In this document: piece by piece, positions 6,993-12,722 of the stretch
How positions within the stretch are numbered: position 1 is the first letter of the stretch
Layout of the letters: every line of letters begins with the position of its first letter
From: a bacterium
GTDB lineage: Bacteria > JAHJDO01
Direction: 5' to 3'
Length of the DNA: 12,722 nt
Assembly (NCBI GenBank): GCA_030652805.1
Contig: JAUSPT010000077.1
Coordinates: 1-12,722, forward strand
Position numbers and translations under genes: made by a program
Notes under the pieces: model-generated
What the model saw: only the letters and a program-made list of their open reading frames with translations
Database searches by the model: none
What the model was told of the DNA's origin: nothing

Positions 6993-8039
6993 ATGTCGGA
7001 TAAACAAAAAATGAAGTATCGATTTTCATTTGGTCCTTGGAATATTCATGAGGGAGCGGATCCATTTGGTCCTGCAGTACGAGATAGTTTCAGCTTCGAT
7101 GAAAAATTAAATATGTATAAAAAACTCGGTTTTGACGGTATTCAATTCCATGACGACGACGCTGTTCCGGACATGAACAAGCTCAAGTCTCAGCAAATCA
7201 TAGCTAAAGCAAAAAAACTCTCTCAGAAATTGGAAAATGCAGGTTTAATTCCTGAATTTGTCGCGCCCAGATTATGGGAAGATCCAAGGACGATTGACGG
7301 CGCGTATACATCAAACGATTCTGCGTGCAGGAAATATGCAATTGAACGAAGTAAACGAGCTATTGACATTGCCAATACGATTGGAACAGACTTAATCGTG
7401 CTCTGGCTTGCCAGGGAAGGAACATACATTCGCGAGGCAAAAGACAGTAGAAATGCCGTGCAGAGACTTGTTGAAGCTATGAACGTGATGCTTGAATACG
7501 ACCCAAAAATCCGTATTGCGATTGAACCGAAGCCGAATGAACCGATGGATCACGCATATATCCCCACAACCGGTCATGCGCTGGCGCTTGCTCAGCTTAG
7601 TGTTGCGCCGGAAAGAATTGGCGTTAATATTGAGAGCGCTCATGCAATTCTTGCAGGTCTGGATCCGTCTGATGAAATGGGATTTGCTCTTTCCTTTAAT
7701 AAGTTGTGGACTGTGCACCTGAATGATCAGAATGGAATGAAGTTTGATGAGGATAAGACATTTGGTTCTGTAGATTTAAGAAGGGCTTTCAATCAGGTTA
7801 GAGTATTGGAAGACGCTGGCTATGGAAGAAACGGGGAGTTCATTGGTCTTGACGTAAAGGCAATGAGAACACAGAAAAAGGAAGTATCTACAAAGCATCT
7901 TCTTAACAGCAGGAGAATTTTTGAAGCGCTGCTGGATATTGTAAGAAGTTGTGACAAAAACTACATTCAGAAACTTATTGAAAAAAGGGATTATGAAGAA
8001 TTAGACTTTTACATTATGCAGAGGTTCTGTGAAATATGA
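6993..8039 (+). CDS. Class I xylose isomerase-like TIM-barrel protein
   Basis: This is a metal-dependent aldose-ketose isomerase of the xylose isomerase superfamily. Its sequence strongly recalls the short Streptomyces/Actinoplanes-type XylA: RFSFGPWNI...DPFG near the start, the catalytic FHDDD (52-56; His53, Asp56), YTSND (105-109), and AIEPKPNEP (176-184) with metal ligand Glu178 and catalytic Lys180. Further expected metal-site residues are Glu214 and His217 (NIESAH), Asp245, Asp252 and Asp254 (HLNDQNGMKFDED, 242-254), and Asp287. At 348 residues it is somewhat shorter than those XylA proteins (about 390), and the HLND loop is two residues shorter, so its sugar may not be xylose. The ribosome site GGGAGGG (6980-6986) precedes ATG by six bases; the gap from the previous gene is 17 bases. 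Confidence 0.88.
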   Translation: MSDKQKMKYRFSFGPWNIHEGADPFGPAVRDSFSFDEKLNMYKKLGFDGIQFHDDDAVPDMNKLKSQQIIAKAKKLSQKLENAGLIPEFVAPRLWEDPRTIDGAYTSNDSACRKYAIERSKRAIDIANTIGTDLIVLWLAREGTYIREAKDSRNAVQRLVEAMNVMLEYDPKIRIAIEPKPNEPMDHAYIPTTGHALALAQLSVAPERIGVNIESAHAILAGLDPSDEMGFALSFNKLWTVHLNDQNGMKFDEDKTFGSVDLRRAFNQVRVLEDAGYGRNGEFIGLDVKAMRTQKKEVSTKHLLNSRRIFEALLDIVRSCDKNYIQKLIEKRDYEELDFYIMQRFCEI

Positions 8040-8052
8040 GAGAGGGAAGAGG

Positions 8053-9489
8053 GTGAAAAATAATACTGTTAAGCCAAAAGCGGGTGTTTTCATGTTATCT
8101 TCTGAATGGTTCTGGAATGATGGAGGAATCCAGAACCTATTTCCTGATTTACCAAAAAAGCTTGAGAAAGATGTAAAAAAAATAACAAGCAAACTGTCCG
8201 CTAACTTAGATATTATTCATGCAGGATTAATTACATCTAAAAAACAAATTGATGCATTAGCCAGAAAAGTTATGGATAATAACGTGGATTTAATTCTTAT
8301 TGTCTGTGTTACATGGTGCGATGACAGTCTATTGTTTGCTGTATTAGATGCTATTCCGGAGCAGATTCCTGTCCTTATGTGGTGTTATGTTCCCAGTAAG
8401 AAACTGCCTGAAGATATATCCAGCGGCGAGTTGATAAGACGTTCAGGACCTGTTGGAGCGCTGCAGTTCAGCGGACCGATGAGAAGAATGAAAAGGAAAT
8501 TTCAATTTGTTATTGGCTCTCCTGATGATAAAGACACAATAAAGGATATTAAAGAGTGGTCAGAAACATTGAAGCTGACAAGATTGCTCAAAAATTCAAC
8601 AATTGGAGTTCTTCCATATCGTTGTGGATACATGACAGGAACCTATACTGACGAATTCAGGCTGATGAACGAAATCGGACCTAAACTAAAATATATCTCT
8701 GTAGCTGAGTACGCATCTGTCGTAGATAGTATAAAGGATGCAGAAGTAAAGCAGTATATATCTATGTTAAAGGGTAAATATAAGGTCATTGATGTAAGTG
8801 AGAAGAGTTTACATCGGGCTTCAAAGGTGTCATTGGGGTTGGCAAAATTAGCAATTAACTATAATCTTAATGGAGTAGCTATTGATGACTTATCAGATGA
8901 GCTCCATAATGTATTGCGGCTCAGGCCGTGTCTTTTTACAGAAGATCTTTTTAACAGAGTAGTTGTTACAATGGAAGCAGACATATCAGCATGTGTTGCT
9001 ATGTTAATCCTTAAGCATTTGGCGAAGCAGTCCCCCATGTTTACTGAGTTCTTTACATTCGATTTAGAGAAAAATATCGTGCTTGCAGGCCATGCTGGTA
9101 TTCATGATGTTAGATTGGCAGATAAACAAAAGAATGTCAGAATAGTTCCTGACTATGAATATGCAGGCGCAAAGGAACTGGAAGGTGCGTGGATGGAATT
9201 TTCCGCCAAATCAGGAAAGTTAACAATAGTTTCTCTGGTAGACGCAAAAGATAAATTTCAGATGATAGTTACAACCGGCAGGTCTCAACCAGGGACATTT
9301 TATTTAAAAGGATATCCGCACATGAATATAAAACTGGACACATCCATTAAAGATTTTTATGCTATTTGTACCAGAGCAGGTATAACCCAACATTTTGCTG
9401 TAGCATATGGAGACCATATAAGCCAGCTCAGGAAATTAGCAGAAGTTCTGGATTTAGGATTTTGTGTTTGTTTAGGATTTAGAGTTTAG
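8053..9489 (+). CDS. L-fucose/L-arabinose isomerase-like protein
   Basis: The 478-residue protein resembles the L-fucose isomerase superfamily, Mn-dependent enzymes that interconvert aldoses and ketoses. The N-terminal half is Rossmann-like (AGVFMLSSEWFW; VDLILIVCVTWCDDSLLFAVLDAIPEQIPVLMW). By family comparison, metal ligands are likely Glu308 (VTMEADISA), Asp337 (TFDLEKN) and His447 (ITQHFAVAYGDH). It is much shorter than E. coli FucI (591 residues) but similar to shorter FucI-like proteins. The chosen start is GTG at 8053, preceded by GAGGG (8042-8046) at six bases, leaving 13 bases from the previous gene. A GTG at 8029 would add eight residues and overlap that gene. The last residues (about 467-478, DLGFCVCLGFRV) are encoded by a TTTAGGA-type repeat, so the natural C-terminus was probably replaced or trimmed. 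The exact substrate is unknown. Confidence 0.85.
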   Translation: MKNNTVKPKAGVFMLSSEWFWNDGGIQNLFPDLPKKLEKDVKKITSKLSANLDIIHAGLITSKKQIDALARKVMDNNVDLILIVCVTWCDDSLLFAVLDAIPEQIPVLMWCYVPSKKLPEDISSGELIRRSGPVGALQFSGPMRRMKRKFQFVIGSPDDKDTIKDIKEWSETLKLTRLLKNSTIGVLPYRCGYMTGTYTDEFRLMNEIGPKLKYISVAEYASVVDSIKDAEVKQYISMLKGKYKVIDVSEKSLHRASKVSLGLAKLAINYNLNGVAIDDLSDELHNVLRLRPCLFTEDLFNRVVVTMEADISACVAMLILKHLAKQSPMFTEFFTFDLEKNIVLAGHAGIHDVRLADKQKNVRIVPDYEYAGAKELEGAWMEFSAKSGKLTIVSLVDAKDKFQMIVTTGRSQPGTFYLKGYPHMNIKLDTSIKDFYAICTRAGITQHFAVAYGDHISQLRKLAEVLDLGFCVCLGFRV

Positions 9490-9505
9490 AATTTATGATT
9501 TGATG
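9453..9505. repeat. TTTAGGA-type heptad repeat, copy 1
   Basis: Five consecutive heptads run from 9471 to 9505: TTTAGGA, TTTAGAG, TTTAGAA, TTTATGA and TTTGATG. One more TTTAGGA lies at 9453-9459. The block covers the 3' end of the FucI-like gene, including its TAG (9487-9489), and the gap before UroD-like gene 2. Bases 9459-9481 are identical to 10603-10625. Similar short AT-rich dispersed repeats occur between genes in many bacteria; what creates them is unclear. Confidence 0.7.
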
Positions 9506-9520
9506 TATAGAAGAGGTGTT

Positions 9521-10603
9521 ATGAAAGATATTCTTAGTAAACGAGAAAGAGTGGAAAGAACCCTGAATTTTCTGCCAGTGGATAGGGTGGCTATCCATGA
9601 GCAGGTAAGTCACAATCCAGTAGTCATTTCCTTATATACCGGCAAAAAAATAGAAAGTTTTAACTATACCATTGAGGATATATGCGTGGTAATCGGAAAA
9701 ACATTGGATGTCTGTTTTCCTCCTGTTGCTCCCCGGGGAATAAAGAAGACCGTGACCGAAGATGGTTTTACTATGCAGTATGATAACTGGACTAGTTGGT
9801 GTATTAAACGTCCTTTCCACGATACCAAAGGTCTTAAGGAATATTACCTTAAAAATATTGAGAAGATGAAAAATTCTGGGTTTGATCAGGAAGAAGAACG
9901 AGAAAAATATGAAAAGAAATTTCTTGAATTACAGAAAATGATTGGAGATGACACCGTAATAATAGATTATTCCTACGTAGGGTTAGAACCCTGCTGGACA
10001 AAAGCGGGAATAGATCTATTTACTTACCTCTACTACGATGAACCAGAAATTATTAGCGAATGGCTTACCGTTTTTGTGGAAAATGAGATTAAAAGGGTTC
10101 ATGCTATCGCCGATAAAAATCTTTCTCCTGTTATCTTAGCAGTTAGTGACCTGGCTAGCAAAATAGGACCAATATTTTCTCCTGAATTTCTGAGAAAGGA
10201 ACATTTCCCTCATCTAAAGAGATTAGTAGAAACCTGGCACAGCCACGGATTTAAAGTAATTTATCATAGTGACGGCAACTACAAAATTCTTATTGATGAT
10301 TTTTTAAGATGCGAAGTGGATGGATTTTACTGTCTTGAGCCTGCCTGTGGAATGGATATTATTGAATTGAAGAAAAAATATCCGAAAGTAGTATGGGCAG
10401 GGGGATTAGATGGCGTTGATTTGATGGAAAGGGGTACGCCTGAAAATGTAAGGAGGGAAGTAAGAAGACAGATTGAAGAGACAGATGCCTTAAATACCGG
10501 AGGTCTTTTTTTAGGCACGTCCAGTGAGATTAACCCGCCTATAAAGGTAGAAAATTATCAGGCGATGATAGAGGAAGCGAGGTCAATATCTAGAGATTTT
10601 TAA
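9521..10603 (+). CDS. UroD-superfamily protein 2
   Basis: This is a second, clearly different UroD/MtaA-type TIM-barrel protein, 360 residues long. It opens with the family N-terminus LSKRERVERTLNFLPVDRVAI. The barrel stretch SDLASKIGPIFSPEFLRKEHFPHLKRLVETWHSHGFKVIYHSDGN (about 209-253) is typical of UroD-like proteins from carbohydrate-degrading bacteria. Here the zinc-motif position reads His249-Ser-Asp251-Gly, so the histidine missing from protein 1 is present, followed by Glu274-Pro. The C-terminal part has WAGGLDGVDLMERGTPENVRREV. The start at 9521 is preceded by AGAGG (9512-9516). An in-frame ATG at 9503 and TTG at 9500 lie in the repeat and are less likely. The gene is enclosed by two copies of the heptad repeat, the second beginning at its stop codon. 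Methyl transfer and decarboxylation are both possible; neither is shown. Confidence 0.86.
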   Translation: MKDILSKRERVERTLNFLPVDRVAIHEQVSHNPVVISLYTGKKIESFNYTIEDICVVIGKTLDVCFPPVAPRGIKKTVTEDGFTMQYDNWTSWCIKRPFHDTKGLKEYYLKNIEKMKNSGFDQEEEREKYEKKFLELQKMIGDDTVIIDYSYVGLEPCWTKAGIDLFTYLYYDEPEIISEWLTVFVENEIKRVHAIADKNLSPVILAVSDLASKIGPIFSPEFLRKEHFPHLKRLVETWHSHGFKVIYHSDGNYKILIDDFLRCEVDGFYCLEPACGMDIIELKKKYPKVVWAGGLDGVDLMERGTPENVRREVRRQIEETDALNTGGLFLGTSSEINPPIKVENYQAMIEEARSISRDF

Positions 10604-10635
10604 TTTTGTGTTTGTTTAGGATTTATGATTTATTT
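10603..10635. repeat. TTTAGGA-type heptad repeat, copy 2
   Basis: Bases 10603-10625 repeat 9459-9481 exactly (23 bp). They are followed by the same ATTTATGATTT string, but with two heptads fewer: TTTAGGA (10615-10621), TTTATGA (10622-10628), TTTATTT (10629-10635). The repeat starts on the last base of the UroD-like gene 2 stop codon. The difference from copy 1 equals a 14-bp loss, as expected from slippage between heptads. Confidence 0.7.
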
Positions 10636-10651
10636 AATGTCCAAATCAGAG

Positions 10652-10660
10652 AGGAGGTGA
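10652..10660 (+). promoter_or_regulatory. Perfect extended Shine-Dalgarno site of the prepilin gene
   Basis: AGGAGGTGA pairs over nine bases with the usual 3' end of 16S rRNA (UCACCUCCU) and stands six bases before the ATG at 10667. It is the strongest ribosome site in the window and suggests high expression of the prepilin-like protein. No convincing promoter was found in the gap before it. Confidence 0.8.
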
Positions 10661-10666
10661 TTAAAA

Positions 10667-11338
10667 ATGCTAGATAAAATAAGAAAGACATGGGGAAGGG
10701 CTGCATTTACGCTTATTGAACTTTTGGTCGTGATAGCAATCATTGCCCTGCTTGCATCAATGCTTCTGCCAGCATTAGCAAAGGCAAGAGAAATGGCAAG
10801 AAGGATAAAATGTGTGAGCAATTTGAAACAGTGCGGTCTGGCCGTTTTAATGTATGCAGATGATTATGATGGTTGGGCTCCTAAAGCTCGAGGTTGGGAA
10901 GCGCCTGACCTTATGTGGGGAGAAACTCTTGCTGTTAATGGCTATATTCCGTTGCATTCGGATGTCTTGGTTTGCCCCAGTTTTTACCCGAAGAAATTTG
11001 TAAACTATGGTTACACATACGGGATGAACCACGATATGAACAGACTAGATTCTACAACGAACCCCCCGCATTGGGCACGGATACTTGTGGTAAATGCAGC
11101 CAGTCAAACCTGGTTTTTGGGTGATAGCATATACCCCGTCAGTAACCCGCCATTCCAATACTGCCGCATAGGTTGGGAACACGGATGCAATCAGTATATG
11201 CATCTCAGGCATAGCGGAAGAGTCAACCTCTGGTTTCTTGATGGTAGCGTAAGAAGTCTGGGAGCTTCTGAACTGAAGGAAATCAAACCAGTTGTTAGAA
11301 GCTATTGCGATGAAGATGGAGTATCACATACTTTATAA
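10667..11338 (+). CDS. Prepilin-like protein with H-X9-DG C-terminus
   Basis: This 223-residue protein has a type II secretion/type IV pilin-like N-terminus. A short basic leader ([13 protein letters not shown]) precedes [24 protein letters not shown], with the prepilin peptidase cut expected before Phe14 and Glu18 at the conserved +5 position. The residue before the cut is Ala rather than the usual Gly. The hydrophobic helix (about 14-38) is followed by [14 protein letters not shown] and a globular domain with [19 protein letters not shown]. Near the end His182 and Asp192-Gly193 form the H-X9-DG motif of pseudopilin-like families that are abundant in PVC bacteria. Such proteins are membrane-anchored or surface-exposed, but individual roles are mostly unknown. 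It lies 63 bases after UroD-like gene 2 and upstream of a secreted carbohydrate-binding protein, so a role in handling polysaccharide at the surface is possible but unproven. Confidence 0.9.
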   Translation: MLDKIRKTWGRAAFTLIELLVVIAIIALLASMLLPALAKAREMARRIKCVSNLKQCGLAVLMYADDYDGWAPKARGWEAPDLMWGETLAVNGYIPLHSDVLVCPSFYPKKFVNYGYTYGMNHDMNRLDSTTNPPHWARILVVNAASQTWFLGDSIYPVSNPPFQYCRIGWEHGCNQYMHLRHSGRVNLWFLDGSVRSLGASELKEIKPVVRSYCDEDGVSHTL

Positions 11339-11428
11339 CTTAACCGGGGATAAGTATGAAGTAAGCAGGCTGAATGTGGTGAAATACCGGAATTAAATTT
11401 TGACAGTCAATAAAGGAGATAGGTAATT

Positions 11429-12722
11429 ATGAAAAAACTGAATATGTTGGTTTTGGGATACGTGTCTATAATAGCGGTTTTGTCGGGTATGGCTAATACG
11501 GCGAGCGGGGAAAAGCTTATGAATGCAAATCCTAACAGAGAAGTCACGGCTTTTAAGACAACCGCAGAGGTCGTAGTGGACGGTCGGTTAGAGGAAAAAG
11601 CCTGGCTGGATGCCCGGGAATATCACCTGACCCATTCCTTGTCAGGGGAAAAGCCTGCCGTTGATACCATTTTTAAGGTTCTTTACGATGAAAATGCAAT
11701 CTACTTTGGAGCAATTTGTGAAGAACCAAGCATGAATAATTTAAAGGCAAAGTGTGAAAAGCGGGATGCAGGGGTTTGGGGTGACGACTGCGTAGAAATT
11801 TTCATAGACCCCTCAGGCGACGGCAGGGGATATTATCACTTTATTATTAATGCACTCGGTACAATCTATGATGCCCGCAATACCGGCAGCATTGAGCGCG
11901 ATGCAACCTGGAACGCGGAGGGCATTCAGTCTGCGGGTTTTAAAGGAGAAACCTTCTGGAGCATTGAAATACGGCTTCCTTTTTGTAATTTTATTTCTCT
12001 CCGGACAGATGTATCAGATTCCACGTGGCGTTTTAATATTGCGCGGGAATATAAGGGCGGCGAGCCGTCTTTATTAACATATTTTCCCCTATCTGATTTT
12101 TCGGATAGTAAGAGTTACGGCCTATTACATGGTCTTGACGTGGACTATGCGAGGTTTCGCTGGCAGATTGGCGGGTTGAAACTTGTCAGCGTTAACCCCA
12201 CCAAGGAAGGTTATCAGGCTCAATTAACCGTGAACGTGGAAAATCAGACCGGCCGGTTTTGTGCTTTTGGCTTGCGGGGTATAGCAATATTGCCAGGCGG
12301 GAAACAGCAGTCTTTTATTATTACGGACATGTTTGGCGGTGATGCCGGGCAGGTGCAGACCCTGCCATTTGACTGTCAAATTGAACAGGGCGGAGATCTA
12401 AAATTGCGCATCTTACTGGAGGACGTTCGCTCACACAAAATTGTTGCCTGGAATGAGTCTGTAGTTCCGGTTGACACTTCACCGCTGACCTTAAAAATCA
12501 AGCACCCATTTTATCGTTCGGCTATCTATGCTACGATGGATGTGAAGGAAGTTATCTTAGAGTTATCCGCTCTCTATCAGCCTGGATTCAAACCGGACGA
12601 CCGTCTTATAATCTCACTGCGGGAGGGGTCCAGCAAGGTAATATCACAGGCGGAAGTTAATAACCCGCAGAAGTTCATCGGCGAGCACTCCCTGAGTGTC
12701 CCCGCACTGGCCCCCGGTGATT
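11429..12722 (+). CDS. Secreted protein with CBM9-like domain, 3'-truncated
   Basis: The reading frame is open from ATG 11429 to the right edge (431 complete codons), so the C-terminus is outside the window. AAGGAG (11413-11418) is the ribosome site. The N-terminus, MKKLNMLVLGYVSIIAVLS followed by GMANTASG, is a signal peptide with likely cleavage after about residue 27. Residues about 45-235 look like a CBM9/DOMON-type carbohydrate-binding domain: VDGRLEEKAWLDA, IYFGAICEEP, WGDDCVEIFIDPSGDGRGYYHFIINALGTIYDA, FWSIEIRLPF and WRFNIARE. The remainder, rich in beta-type segments, has no family I can name. Proteins of this type in PVC bacteria often continue into larger exported enzymes or binding proteins. 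Base composition is richer in G+C than the operon upstream (for example 32 of 60 bases at 12241-12300 against 17 of 60 at 8221-8280), which may mean a different origin. Confidence 0.85.
   Translation, partial: MKKLNMLVLGYVSIIAVLSGMANTASGEKLMNANPNREVTAFKTTAEVVVDGRLEEKAWLDAREYHLTHSLSGEKPAVDTIFKVLYDENAIYFGAICEEPSMNNLKAKCEKRDAGVWGDDCVEIFIDPSGDGRGYYHFIINALGTIYDARNTGSIERDATWNAEGIQSAGFKGETFWSIEIRLPFCNFISLRTDVSDSTWRFNIAREYKGGEPSLLTYFPLSDFSDSKSYGLLHGLDVDYARFRWQIGGLKLVSVNPTKEGYQAQLTVNVENQTGRFCAFGLRGIAILPGGKQQSFIITDMFGGDAGQVQTLPFDCQIEQGGDLKLRILLEDVRSHKIVAWNESVVPVDTSPLTLKIKHPFYRSAIYATMDVKEVILELSALYQPGFKPDDRLIISLREGSSKVISQAEVNNPQKFIGEHSLSVPALAPGD

Noticed and set aside
11400-11429. TTGACA with TAATTA 18 bp downstream as a promoter for the CBM9-like gene
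   Set aside because: The -10 would overlap the start codon, so it could not transcribe this gene with its ribosome site.
11850-12077. Short + strand open frame inside the CBM9-like gene
   Set aside because: It overlaps the continuous frame from 11429, which has a signal peptide and CBM9-like motifs; the short frame is an out-of-frame shadow.

Overview
The window is about 12.7 kb of bacterial DNA in which every recognisable gene lies on the + strand. Most of it is AT-rich, and the last gene is visibly richer in G+C. The organism cannot be named from the sequence. A type II-secretion-like prepilin with an H-X9-DG C-terminal motif, a secreted CBM9-like protein, and a run of DegT, Gfo/Idh/MocA, xylose-isomerase-like, FucI-like and UroD-like genes together suggest a carbohydrate-degrading member of the PVC group (Lentisphaerota, Verrucomicrobiota or Planctomycetota) or a neighbouring uncultured phylum. 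That placement is inference.

Layout. (1) Positions 1-220 are non-coding. They hold two abutting DnaA-box-like 9-mers, a short TAC-trinucleotide run, and two identical copies of a 16-bp palindromic motif that may be the end of an insertion sequence. (2) Positions 221-2096 encode the HslV peptidase and HslU ATPase of the HslUV protease, tightly spaced. (3) Positions 2097-2291 form a regulatory gap with a near-consensus sigma70 promoter (TTGACA-17-TATACT). It is bracketed by two AAAACGTTT sites of LacI-family operator type. (4) Positions 2292-10603 hold a closely packed operon: LacI-family regulator, DegT-type PLP aminotransferase, UroD-like protein 1, Gfo/Idh/MocA oxidoreductase, class I xylose-isomerase-like TIM barrel, FucI-like isomerase and UroD-like protein 2. 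(5) A heptad repeat based on TTTAGGA occurs on both sides of UroD-like gene 2 and encodes the last residues of the FucI-like protein. (6) Positions 10667-11338 encode a prepilin-like protein with a perfect Shine-Dalgarno sequence. (7) From 11429 to the right edge there is the start of a secreted protein with an N-terminal CBM9-like domain, cut off by the window.

How it fits together. The LacI-type regulator probably controls its own operon through the two operators. The downstream enzymes (two aldose/ketose isomerase-like proteins, an NAD(P)-dependent sugar or cyclitol dehydrogenase, a sugar aminotransferase or dehydratase-type PLP enzyme, and two UroD-superfamily proteins of unknown chemistry) look like one catabolic or interconversion route for an unusual sugar, amino sugar or cyclitol. 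No transporter, kinase, aldolase or corrinoid protein is visible, so substrate and pathway cannot be fixed. The combination of two divergent UroD-like proteins with sugar isomerases under a LacI regulator is the best candidate here for an undescribed system.
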